From Streptomyces sp. Mut1 (GTDB lineage: Bacteria > Actinomycetota > Actinomycetes > Streptomycetales > Streptomycetaceae): 64,000 nt of DNA. Shown piece after piece: positions 47,485-55,655 of the stretch. Each line of letters opens with the position of its first letter. Position 1 is the stretch's first letter. Location: positions 5,831,001 through 5,895,000 of the forward strand of contig NZ_CP120997.1 in NCBI RefSeq assembly GCF_030719295.1, in the 5' to 3' direction. Under the pieces are notes generated by a model, which had not been told where the DNA came from, searched no databases, and saw only the letters and a list, made by a program, of their open reading frames with translations. Position numbers and translations under genes: made by a program.

Positions 47485-48560
47485 CGGCCCACCCGGGGAT
47501 CGAGCAGCGGATACAGCACATCGGCGAGGGTGTTCGCCAGGATCACGGCGGTGGCGAAGACGAAGAACAGCCCCTGGACGAGCGGCAGGTCGGGGGTGCT
47601 CAGGCCCTGGTAGAAGAGCGAGCCGAGACCCGGCCAGGAGAACACGGTCTCCACCAGGATCTGCCCGGCCACCACATGGCCCAGGTTGACGAACATCAGG
47701 GTGAAGGTGGGCAGCATCGCGTTGGGCACGGCGTGCTTGCGGCGCACCGTGTCGTCCCGCAGCCCCTTGGCACGGGCGGTCGTCAGGTAGTCGCTGCCCA
47801 TCTCGTCCAGCAGCGAGGAACGCATCACCAGCAGCGTCTGCGCGTAGCCGACCGCGACGAGCGTGATGACGGGAAGCACCATGTGGTGCGCGACGTCCAT
47901 GATGTACGCGAAGCCGCTCGCCCCGTCGCCGGCGGACATCCCGCCCGTCGGGAACATCCCGGGGATCGGGCCGACGCCCACCGAGAAGACGATGATCAGG
48001 AGCAGTCCGAGCCAGAACGACGGCACGGAGTAGAGGGTGAGCGCGAGCGCGGTGTTGAACCGGTCGCTCGCGGAGCCGTTGCGCCAGGCGGTCCGGGTCC
48101 CGAGCCAGATGCCGAGCAGGCTGTACAGGACATAGGCGGTGCCGGTGAGCAGCAGCGTCGCCGGCAGCTTCTCGACGATCTTGTCGACGACCGGTGCGTG
48201 GTACGCGAACGAGGTGCCGAAGTCGCCGGTGAGCGCGTCCTTCACATAGCTGGTGAACTGCTGCCACATCGGCTGGTCGAGACCGAACTGGTGGCGCAGC
48301 GATTCGAGCTGTTCGGCCGATACGCGCCGGCCGCCCGTCATCTGTTTGACCGGGTCGCTCGGGATGAGCCGGAAGAGGAAGAAGCTGGTGACCAGAACCG
48401 CGAACAGCGAGACGACGGCGCCCGCGATCTTGGCGGCCACATACTTCAGATAGGCCTTGGTGTTGCGCGCCCGTGGACCGCGTGCGGCCGACGGACCGGC
48501 CGGAGCCGGGCCGTCCGCGTCCGCCTGTTTCACGAGCGCCGGAGTGCTGTCAGCTGTCAT
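47481..48560 (-). CDS. peptide-type ABC transporter permease (DppB/OppB-like)
   Basis: A 359-residue permease. A disordered N-terminus (about 1-38) precedes the first helix (AGAVVSLFAVLVTSFFLFRLIPSDP). The EAA loop is TTARAKGLRDDTVRRKHAVPNAMLPT. It is the first membrane gene of the operon and follows the binding-protein gene after a stem-loop. Confidence 0.92.
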   Translation of the reverse strand: MTADSTPALVKQADADGPAPAGPSAARGPRARNTKAYLKYVAAKIAGAVVSLFAVLVTSFFLFRLIPSDPVKQMTGGRRVSAEQLESLRHQFGLDQPMWQQFTSYVKDALTGDFGTSFAYHAPVVDKIVEKLPATLLLTGTAYVLYSLLGIWLGTRTAWRNGSASDRFNTALALTLYSVPSFWLGLLLIIVFSVGVGPIPGMFPTGGMSAGDGASGFAYIMDVAHHMVLPVITLVAVGYAQTLLVMRSSLLDEMGSDYLTTARAKGLRDDTVRRKHAVPNAMLPTFTLMFVNLGHVVAGQILVETVFSWPGLGSLFYQGLSTPDLPLVQGLFFVFATAVILANTLADVLYPLLDPRVGR

Positions 48561-48594
48561 GGGAACTCTCGTTACTCGTGTCGTTCCTGGAGAA

Positions 48595-48636
48595 ACCGGC
48601 CGGCGCGGGCCTGGTGCCGCGCCCGCGCCGGCCGGT
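48595..48636 (-). terminator. intercistronic hairpin between binding-protein and permease genes
   Basis: A perfect 16-bp stem (48595-48610 with 48621-48636) with a 10-nt loop. Such stem-loops after the binding-protein gene often stop or stabilise part of the transcript, giving excess binding protein over membrane parts. Confidence 0.75.
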
Positions 48637-48658
48637 GCCTCGCGTCCCGTTCGAGAAC

Positions 48659-50533
48659 CTACTCGCGATCGTCCGCCGTGGTGCGGCGGCGCCGCGAGAT
48701 CAGGAAGCCACCACCTGCGAGGACCACGACCGCGACCACGATGCCGATGATCACACCGGTGGAGGAGCCGGAGCCGCTGCTGTCCGAGTCACCGCTGCCG
48801 CTCGCCGGTACGGCCGACCACCAGCTCCAGTAACCGTCCTGGCCGTAGATGTTGCCGGCCGCCTCGGGCATGGTCGTGATCGACTTGATCTGGTCGGTGC
48901 GGTAGGCCTCGACCGCGTTCGGGTACGCGATGACGTTCATGTACCCGGAGTCGTACAGCCACGACTGCATCTGGCCGACGACGTCGGCCCGCTTCGCGGG
49001 GTCGTACTCGGCGAGCTGCTTCTTGTAGAGCCCGTCGTACGTCTCGTCGCAGATGAAGTCGTCCGTGGCCGCGCTCTGCTTGGCCTTGACGGGCAGCGCG
49101 GCGCAGGTGTGGATGCCGAGGACGAAGTCCGGGTCCGGGTTGACGGACCAGCCGTCGAAGGCGAGGTCGTACTCACCGGCGAACCACGGCACGGAGACGT
49201 CGTCGAGGCAGTCGACCTTGAGTCCGACGCCGAGGTCGCCCCACCACTCCTTCAGGTACTTGGCGACCGCCTTGTCGTTCGGGTCGGTGGCGTGGCACAG
49301 GATGCGCAGGTCGAGCGGCTTGCCGTCCTTGCCGACGCGCTTGTCGCCCTTGAGCTTGTAACCCGCCTCGTCCAGCAGCTGCCCCGCCTTGTCGGGGTCG
49401 TACGCGAGGGTCTGGCTCGCGGACGGCTCCCAGGCGTACTCGGGGAAGCGCGGCGGGATGTAGCCCTTGCCCTCGACGGCGTGCCCCTGGAACACCTTGT
49501 CGATGATCGTCTTGCGGTCGATCGACAGGAACAGCGCCTGGCGGACCTTCTGGTCGAGCAGCGCCTTGTTGCCGTCGCCGAACTTCTTACGGTCCTTGGT
49601 CTGCGCACCGGGGTTCACGGCCAGCGCGAAGAAGCGGCGCCCCGGACCCTCGTTGACCTTGATGTTCTTGTCGCCCTTGAGCGAGTTCGCCTGGGCGGGC
49701 GTCAGCGCGGGCGAACCGGCGACGAAGGAGACCTCGCCCTTGCGGAGCGCCGCGACGGCCGCGTCCTGGTCCTTGTACGTCTTGAAGACCACCTCATCGA
49801 ACTTCGGCGCCCCGCGCCAGAAGTCCTTGTTGGCCTTGAGCTTCACGTACTGGTCGACCTTGTAGTCGGTCAGGATGAACGGTCCGTTGCCGACGACGGG
49901 GAAGTCCTCGTCGTTGTTGAACTTCCCGAAGTCCCCGACCTTGTCCCACATGTGCTTGGGCACGATCGGCACGTCGAGCGCGGCCATGGTGGCCTGCGGC
50001 TCCTTGAGCTCTATGACCAGCTTGGTGGGGCTGGGGGCCGTCACCTTCTTGAAGTTGGTGACGAAGCTGCCATTGGCCTGGGCCGCGGCCTCGTCGTCCA
50101 TGATCTTGTTGAACGTCCAGGCCGCGTCCTCGGCGGTGGCCTGCTGCCCGTCCGACCACTTCGAGTCGGTCCGAATGGTGTACGTCCACGTCAGCTTGTC
50201 GGCCGAAGGCTCCCACTTGGTGGCCAGGCCCGGGATGGCGTGGTTGTCCTTGGCGTCGTAGTTCGTCAGGAAGTCGTACATGAGCCGGGACACGCTGGTG
50301 CTCAGCAGCTTCTGGGCGAGGAACGGGCTCAGGGAGTCGATGCCCTGCGCGACCGCGACGGTCAGCGTCTTGTCGCCGCTGTCGGCGGCCTGCGCCTGCT
50401 GGGGCGCGGCCCCGAGGGGCATGCCCGGTACGACGGACCCGGCTGCGAGAGCGAGGGCGGCGGCGCCGGAGGCCAGGAGCACACGCAGACGTGAGCGTGG
50501 CTGGGCGGAGGGTGGTGGAACTCTTACGACCAT
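48659..50533 (-). CDS. ABC transporter substrate-binding protein (family 5), C-terminally membrane-anchored
   Basis: A 624-residue solute-binding protein of the peptide/nickel family. A Sec signal peptide covers residues 1 to about 50 (cleavage near AQA). It has no lipobox cysteine. The family-5 fold follows: SRLMYDFLTNYD, TYTIRTDSKWSDGQQATAEDAAWTFNKI, and VRQALFLSIDRKTII. It ends in a Ser/Gly linker, one membrane helix (GVIIGIVVAVVVLAGGGFLI) and RRRRTTADDRE. So it is held by a C-terminal helix rather than a lipid. GAGGA precedes the ATG. The first gene of the operon; a peptide is the likely cargo. Confidence 0.92.
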   Translation of the reverse strand: MVVRVPPPSAQPRSRLRVLLASGAAALALAAGSVVPGMPLGAAPQQAQAADSGDKTLTVAVAQGIDSLSPFLAQKLLSTSVSRLMYDFLTNYDAKDNHAIPGLATKWEPSADKLTWTYTIRTDSKWSDGQQATAEDAAWTFNKIMDDEAAAQANGSFVTNFKKVTAPSPTKLVIELKEPQATMAALDVPIVPKHMWDKVGDFGKFNNDEDFPVVGNGPFILTDYKVDQYVKLKANKDFWRGAPKFDEVVFKTYKDQDAAVAALRKGEVSFVAGSPALTPAQANSLKGDKNIKVNEGPGRRFFALAVNPGAQTKDRKKFGDGNKALLDQKVRQALFLSIDRKTIIDKVFQGHAVEGKGYIPPRFPEYAWEPSASQTLAYDPDKAGQLLDEAGYKLKGDKRVGKDGKPLDLRILCHATDPNDKAVAKYLKEWWGDLGVGLKVDCLDDVSVPWFAGEYDLAFDGWSVNPDPDFVLGIHTCAALPVKAKQSAATDDFICDETYDGLYKKQLAEYDPAKRADVVGQMQSWLYDSGYMNVIAYPNAVEAYRTDQIKSITTMPEAAGNIYGQDGYWSWWSAVPASGSGDSDSSGSGSSTGVIIGIVVAVVVLAGGGFLISRRRRTTADDRE

Positions 50534-50676
50534 GGTCAGGGTCCTCGCGTCATGACTCGCACGGAGAAGGCGGGTTGAACTCTGGTTCGCCGGCTGGTGA
50601 TGCGAAGGTCTATCAGCGGTGGTCGAGCCGCGTCAACGGTCCTCGAAACGGCGTGTGGTCTGCGGGAATGCACAAA

Positions 50677-50706
50677 GGGCCCGCATCGCGGAAGCGATGC
50701 GGACCC
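50677..50706 (-). terminator. terminator of the ParA/MinD-like ATPase gene
   Basis: Arms at 50677-50689 and 50694-50706 with a 4-nt loop. Pairing is perfect only in minus-strand RNA, where the one mismatch becomes a G-U pair, and the hairpin is followed there by TTTG. Both facts fit a minus-strand terminator. Confidence 0.85.
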
Positions 50707-50730
50707 TCATTGGTTCAGACCTCTGACGCC

Positions 50731-53700
50731 TTACTGCTGAGGCGCTGGCGGCGGCTGCTGCTGCCATCCGGCGGGCGGGACGGGGCCCTGGAGTTCCGGA
50801 TGCGCGGGCGCCCCCGGCTGACCGGCCCGGCCCGGCTGACCAGGCTGTCCGGGCTGGCTCGGCTGTCCGGGTCCGCCCTGCGGATTCTGCTGGTTCGGAT
50901 GGCCCTGGTGGCCCGGGTGGCCCTGCGCGGGCGGCGGCTGCTGCCAGCTCTGTCCGGCGCCGGGGCCGGGCTGCGCGGGATAGGGCTGCTGGCCGCCGTA
51001 CAGCTGCTGCTGGTGCGGTTGCTGCGGCGGGTAGGGCTGACCGGGCTGTCCGGGGTGACCCTGGTGGCCCGGCTGCTGGGGAGCGTACGGCTGACCGGGG
51101 TAGGGGGCCTGTGGCTGCTGGGGGTGCTGAGGCTGCTGAGGTGCGTACGGCTGCTGCGGCGGGTACGGCTGCTGGCCCGGGGCCTGCTGACCGGGCATCG
51201 GCTGTCCTGGGATCTGCTGACCGGGCATCGGTTGTCCCGGGATCTGCTGGCCGGGCATCGGCGGAGCGTACTGCGGGGGCGGTGCGCCGCCGTCCGAGGT
51301 CCACAGTCCCTGCTGCTGCTGGGCGCGCGCGAAGTCCTCGGCCACCAGGGCGGAGAGGTTGAAGTACGCCTCCCGGGTCTTCGGCCGCATCATGTCGAGA
51401 TCGACCTCGGCGCCCGCCGACAGGTGCTCGTCGAACGGGACGACGACCACCCCGCGGCAGCGCGTACGGAAGTGCTGCACGATGTCGTCGACCTTGATCA
51501 TCTTGCCGGTCTCGCGTACCCCGGAGATGACCGTGAGGGAACGCTGCACGAGTTCCGCGTAGCCGTGCGCCGACAGCCAGTCCAGGGTCGTGGAGGCACT
51601 CGACGCACCGTCGACCGAGGGCGTCGAGATGATGATCAGCTGGTCGGCCAGGTCCAGTACGCCGCGCATCGCGCTGTACAGCAGGCCGGTTCCCGAGTCC
51701 GTGAGGATGATCGGGTACTGCTTGCCGAGCACGTCGATCGCGCGCCGGTAGTCCTCGTCGTTGAAGGTGGTCGAGACCGCCGGGTCCACGTCGTTGGCGA
51801 TGATCTCCAGACCGGAGGGCGCCTGCGAGGTGAAGCGGCGGATGTCCATGTACGAGTGGAGGTGCGGGATCGCGTGGACCAGGTCGCGGATGGTCGCGCC
51901 GGTCTCGCGGCGGACCCGGCGGCCCAGCGTGCCGGCGTCCGGGTTGGCGTCGATGGCGAGGATCTTGTCCTGCCGCTCGCTGGCCAGGGTCGAGCCGAGC
52001 GCGGTCGTCGTGGTCGTCTTGCCGACGCCGCCCTTGAGGCTGATCACCGCGATCCGGTAGCAGGAGAGCACCGGCGTGCGGATCAGTTCGAGCTTGCGCT
52101 GCCGCTCCTGCTCCTCCTTCTTGCCGCCCAGCTTGAAGCGTGAGGCGCCCGAGGGGTTGCGGCTGCTCTTCGCCTTCTGCTTGCCCCGGATCAGCCGGTC
52201 GGCCGTGAGTTCCACCGCCGCCGTGTAGCCGAGCGGCGCGCCCGGCACCGAACGCTCGCGCTGGTCATGGGTGACCGGGGTGGGCCATGCGGTGCCGGAC
52301 CGGGGGTCGACGGGCTGCCCCTGCCCCTGCCCCTGGGGGAACTGCTGCTGTTGCTGGGGGAACTGCTGAGGGTGCTGCGGCTGCTGTTGCGGGTGCTGCT
52401 GGTGGGGCTGGACCTGGGCGGGGAGATTCGGCGTGCCGCCCTCGGCCGGCGCGTTCGGGATGCCCTGGGCCGGCGGCTGGGCGCCCTGCGGGAAGCCGTA
52501 GCCCCCCTGCGGCTGCGGTTGCGGCTGCGGTTGCTGAGGCTGCTGCTGCGCCGGCCAGGCTGCCTGCGGCTGGGGGGCCTGGGGAGCCTGGGGTGCCTGA
52601 GGCGTCTGGGGGGCTTGCGGGGCGGGTGCGTGCGGAAGTTGTGCGGGGAGGTTCGCGGCGGGGAAGGGCGGCTGAGGCTGCGGCTGCGGTTGGTGGGGCT
52701 GCTGCTGGGGGAGGTGGGGCTGCTGGGGGAAGCCGTAGCCGGACTGCGGCGCCGGGGCCGGGGTCGGCACAGGGGCTTGGGCTTCGGGGTGTGCGGCAGC
52801 CGGTTGCGCGGCTTCCGGCTGCGGGGCGGGCGGCTGCACGGCCTCGGGCTGGGGGGCGGCCGGCTGGAAGGAGGGCGGCAGCGGCGGGAGTCCGCCCTGT
52901 GCCGGAGCGGGAGCCCAGGGGGAGGGCGGCGGCGCGCTCTGCGGCGCGCTGTCGGACGTGACGCCGAGGGGGGCCGCGTCCGGGACGGCGTCCGGCAGCG
53001 CGGAGCCGGTTGATGCGGAGCCGGCCGCCTCGTCGTCCGGGGTGCTGCCGGATGGGTCGCTGCCGGACGGGTCGCTGCCGGACGGTGCGGCCGTGGCGTC
53101 GGGGGCGTCCTCGCCGGCCGGTGAGGAGTCCGGCTCGTCGGCGTCGGACGCGTCGGGGGCATCGGCCACCGGGGCCACCGGGGCCACCGGGGCCACCGGG
53201 GCCGCCGGGGCCGCCGGGGCCACCGAGGTCTCACCGGTCTCCGCCGACGGCTGCGAGGGTTCTCCGGCAGCCGGGGTCTCCTCGGCTTCCTCGGGCTCGT
53301 AGCCGAAGACCGTACCCGGGGCGTCGCCCCGTGCGGCCGTGTCGCCCGCACCCGAACCGGCGGATCCGGAAGCGGAGTCGGGGCCGGCGCCGGGAGCGGC
53401 CTCGGCATCGGCTGCCGCTGCGCTGTCCGCGCCGCTGCCCACCGGCTCGGCCTCGGCCGCGGCTTCCCGGTCCGCGATCTCCCGCCTCAGCGCCGCGGAC
53501 GAGAAGCGCATCGTGGCGCCGCTCTCCAGGTCGCTGTCGTCGGAGGAGTCCGGCGGGGCCGGTGCCCAGTCGGGGTCGAAGCCGCCGCGAGCCGGGGGTA
53601 CGGGTGCGGGCAGCGGCACCGGCTCCCCGCTCGGCGGCGGGGGCGGTGTCAGGGGAGTCCCGGCGCCGCCCGAGGAGTCGCCCGGCGCGTTCTGCGTGTA

Positions 53701-53820
53701 CCAGGCGGGCGGGGTGTAGTCGATGGTGAACTCACCCGTCACATCGGCGGGCTCCGCGTCGGACGACTCGTCGACGGGCTTGTCCCAGCCCCCGCGCATT
53801 TCGTCCCGATCGCCGTTCAC
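50731..53820 (-). CDS. MinD/ParA-like ATPase with long P/Q-rich flanks (EspI-like)
   Basis: A 1029-residue protein. Residues 1 to about 600 are disordered, rich in S/D/A then P/Q (PQAPQ, QPQPQ repeats). The ATPase (about 640-900) has deviant Walker [33 protein letters not shown] and a Walker B-like [10 protein letters not shown]. The C-terminus (about 900-1029) is again P/Q/G-rich. It resembles the SCO5717/EspI type proteins linked to type VII secretion and possibly to chromosome or protein positioning. The GTG start has AGGAGG exactly upstream. No esx, eccC or eccD gene is nearby. Confidence 0.82.
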   Translation of the reverse strand: MNGDRDEMRGGWDKPVDESSDAEPADVTGEFTIDYTPPAWYTQNAPGDSSGGAGTPLTPPPPPSGEPVPLPAPVPPARGGFDPDWAPAPPDSSDDSDLESGATMRFSSAALRREIADREAAAEAEPVGSGADSAAAADAEAAPGAGPDSASGSAGSGAGDTAARGDAPGTVFGYEPEEAEETPAAGEPSQPSAETGETSVAPAAPAAPVAPVAPVAPVADAPDASDADEPDSSPAGEDAPDATAAPSGSDPSGSDPSGSTPDDEAAGSASTGSALPDAVPDAAPLGVTSDSAPQSAPPPSPWAPAPAQGGLPPLPPSFQPAAPQPEAVQPPAPQPEAAQPAAAHPEAQAPVPTPAPAPQSGYGFPQQPHLPQQQPHQPQPQPQPPFPAANLPAQLPHAPAPQAPQTPQAPQAPQAPQPQAAWPAQQQPQQPQPQPQPQGGYGFPQGAQPPAQGIPNAPAEGGTPNLPAQVQPHQQHPQQQPQHPQQFPQQQQQFPQGQGQGQPVDPRSGTAWPTPVTHDQRERSVPGAPLGYTAAVELTADRLIRGKQKAKSSRNPSGASRFKLGGKKEEQERQRKLELIRTPVLSCYRIAVISLKGGVGKTTTTTALGSTLASERQDKILAIDANPDAGTLGRRVRRETGATIRDLVHAIPHLHSYMDIRRFTSQAPSGLEIIANDVDPAVSTTFNDEDYRRAIDVLGKQYPIILTDSGTGLLYSAMRGVLDLADQLIIISTPSVDGASSASTTLDWLSAHGYAELVQRSLTVISGVRETGKMIKVDDIVQHFRTRCRGVVVVPFDEHLSAGAEVDLDMMRPKTREAYFNLSALVAEDFARAQQQQGLWTSDGGAPPPQYAPPMPGQQIPGQPMPGQQIPGQPMPGQQAPGQQPYPPQQPYAPQQPQHPQQPQAPYPGQPYAPQQPGHQGHPGQPGQPYPPQQPHQQQLYGGQQPYPAQPGPGAGQSWQQPPPAQGHPGHQGHPNQQNPQGGPGQPSQPGQPGQPGRAGQPGAPAHPELQGPVPPAGWQQQPPPAPQQ

Positions 53821-54379
53821 TTTGCCTCCTGATGTGGTCGAGCACCCTTTGTGCCGTGGTGGGTGGGGGCGTTCCCGTAACGCGAACCGCCCGGCTCTCC
53901 CCCTGGGACGCACATGGTCTGCCCACAGGTTCTCTGCCGCGTCCGGACCCACCCTAATCGCCACAGGGCCCGCCACGGCAGGCCGTACGGCACCGCGAAA
54001 GCTGTCCCGTACGTCACGTACTGCCCACAAGTGGACCCAGTGCGACAGGGGATGAAAGCCAAAGTGGTCAAATGCGCACATCTGTATAGGGAAACCGGGC
54101 CATCCGGCCAGGCATCGCCTACCGGCTCGTAGCCCGTGGCGCCCGGCGCCCACGGGGTTCCTGACGGCCCGTGACCCTGGTCAGGGGATCTCGTGCGGTG
54201 AGGGACGGAAGGGCGAACCGGCCGGCGTCCAGGAGATGGCGAACCGCATCCGCGCGGTGTTTCACGGAACATCTGCTGGGACCCGGAGAGGAGATGGACG
54301 GAGCGCTCCAGGTCGTGACCGATACCTTGCCTCGTGCCTGTTCACCGAGGCCCACTGAACGAAACCCGCCGGACGCACC
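53821..54379. other. 559-bp gene-free interval upstream of the ATPase gene
   Basis: No convincing coding region on either strand; short open frames here are arginine-rich shadows. The stretch 54050-54100 is relatively AT-rich (AAAGTGGTCAAATG...TGTATAGGG) and could hold the promoter of the minus-strand ATPase gene, but no clear -35/-10 pair could be fixed. Confidence 0.5.
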
Positions 54380-54409
54380 GAGGGGCACGTTCACCCGAAC
54401 GTGCCCCTC
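54380..54409. terminator. terminator of the BldB-like gene
   Basis: A perfect 13-bp stem with a 4-nt loop (54380-54392 with 54397-54409) lies 18 bp beyond the stop of the minus-strand gene. Confidence 0.88.
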
Positions 54410-54427
54410 CCGCGTATCCGGCCGTGC

Positions 54428-54661
54428 CTACTTCAGATCGAACTCGCCGTCCCTGGCACCCAGCACGAACGCACGCCACTCGGCCTCCGTGTACCGGAGC
54501 ACGGTGTCCGGGTCGAGCGAGGACCGCATGGCCACCGCTCCACCGGGAAGATGAGCGATCTCGACGCGCTCCTCGTCCTGCTCGGTCCCGGGTGCACTCA
54601 GCCACTCCACCCCCGAGATGTCGAGTGCGTACAGCTCGTCCTTCTCCGCCTGCGTGCCCAT
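54428..54661 (-). CDS. BldB-like DUF397 small protein
   Basis: A 77-residue protein, MGTQAEKDELYALDISG at the start, with the DUF397 core ERVEIAHLPGGAVAMRSSLDPDTVLRYTEAEWRAFVLGARDGEFD. DUF397 proteins include BldB, a developmental regulator in Streptomyces, and partners of Xre regulators. BldB is located beside rpsO and the Esx cluster in the strains I remember, so this could be bldB itself, although it is shorter than the roughly 98 residues I recall. No Xre partner lies next to it. The ATG at 54661 has AAAGGA upstream. Confidence 0.7.
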   Translation of the reverse strand: MGTQAEKDELYALDISGVEWLSAPGTEQDEERVEIAHLPGGAVAMRSSLDPDTVLRYTEAEWRAFVLGARDGEFDLK

Positions 54662-55095
54662 CGTGAGGGTTCCTTTCCGTACCTGCCTCTGCACGGGCAC
54701 CGTACAGGGACCGCGGCGGCGGGGGACCCGGTCCGTCGATCCCTTGCGCGCGACCGCGAACTGTGCCCCGGACGCCCCGGTGGCCTCAGCTCCGCTCCGG
54801 CGCGGAGTTCCGGCGGGGCCGGCGGGCGGCGCGCGATGCCCCGGCCACGCACGGCCCGCCCGACGTCGTTGCTCGCGGTCCCCGGCCCCCTCGCCCGCGC
54901 GCGAGCGCTCACCGGCCGGCACTCGTCGGGGCCGGTCCGGACGGCTGGTAGTCTGGCTGTGGCCGTTTGTGTACGCGTTCCCGGTTCGCTCTGGGAACTG
55001 CGCTCATCGGACCCTCGCTCCCGAGTCACCCAAGCTCCCCTGAGAACCAGACCAGGGGCACTCGTGGGCGCATCGAAGACCAAGAGGAGTACCGC
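54662..55095 (+). promoter_or_regulatory. 434-bp interval carrying the rpsO promoter and leader
   Basis: The 5' regions of the divergent BldB-like gene and rpsO. TAGTCT (54948-54953) is a candidate rpsO -10, giving a leader of about 140 nt. Within it CCCCTG (55037-55042) and CAGGGG (55053-55058) form a hairpin with a 10-nt loop. S15 autoregulates its mRNA in several phyla through unrelated leaders, so a leader site here is plausible. Confidence 0.4.
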
Positions 55096-55386
55096 GTGCC
55101 GCTCGACGCCGCTACGAAGAAGCAGATCATGACCGAGTTCGCGCAGAAGGAGGGCGACACCGGTTCCCCCGAGGTTCAGGTCGCCATGCTCTCGCGCCGC
55201 ATCTCGGACCTGACCGAGCACCTCAAGACGCACAAGCACGACCACCACTCCCGTCGTGGTCTGCTGATCCTGGTCGGCCAGCGTCGCCGCCTCCTGCAGT
55301 ACCTGGCCAAGAAGGACATCCAGCGCTTCCGTGCGCTCGTCGACCGCCTCGGCATCCGCCGCGGTGCGGCCGGCGGCGCCAAGTAA
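55096..55386 (+). CDS. rpsO: 30S ribosomal protein S15
   Basis: A 96-residue S15. The family pattern is clear: [53 protein letters not shown], the h20-h22 junction binding protein of 16S rRNA. GTG at 55096 has AGAGGAG 7 nt upstream. Followed by a terminator-like hairpin and pnp, the usual rpsO-pnp pair. Confidence 0.97.
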   Translation: MPLDAATKKQIMTEFAQKEGDTGSPEVQVAMLSRRISDLTEHLKTHKHDHHSRRGLLILVGQRRRLLQYLAKKDIQRFRALVDRLGIRRGAAGGAK

Positions 55387-55397
55387 GGACGCTGCGC

Positions 55398-55435
55398 AAG
55401 GGAGCGGTTCCCTCACTCAGGGGGCCGCTCCCTTT
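55398..55435 (+). terminator. rpsO terminator or processing hairpin
   Basis: AAGGGAGCGG (55398-55407) pairs with CCGCTCCCTT (55425-55434); the loop can form an inner CCCT/AGGG helix. It is followed by TTTGCC. In Streptomyces the rpsO-pnp spacer is also a known RNase III processing area. Confidence 0.75.
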
Positions 55436-55533
55436 GCCGTACGTGCGGTAACGGGGGCAACCTCAGTAACCTGGACGTACAACAACAGACGAGGAGAGGC
55501 GCCCACAGCCGCCGCCGGTCCTCGGTAGTGGCC

Positions 55534-55565
55534 CCCGGGACAACGCCCGGGAGCTTCGATCGAAG
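55534..55565 (+). other. paired palindromes in the pnp leader
   Basis: CCCGGG at 55534-55539 and 55546-55551 and the 12-bp palindrome CTTCGATCGAAG (55554-55565) lie about 90-120 nt before the pnp start. They may form RNA hairpins or a protein site. Confidence 0.4.
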
Positions 55566-55655
55566 ACCGGCCCCGCACACACGGCGCGCTTCTCCGCTCC
55601 GTCCGACGCCACACGGGCGTCAGGACGAAAGACGACGAGTATGGAGAATTCACTA

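Noticed and set aside
44499..50533. Identification of the ABC operon as bldK
   Set aside because: Gene order fits any peptide importer. The binding protein lacks the lipobox expected for BldKB, so no developmental role is claimed.
53821..54379. Small plus- and minus-strand open frames in the gap before the BldB-like gene
   Set aside because: They have no ribosome sites, are arginine-rich, and overlap the terminator hairpin or promoter region.
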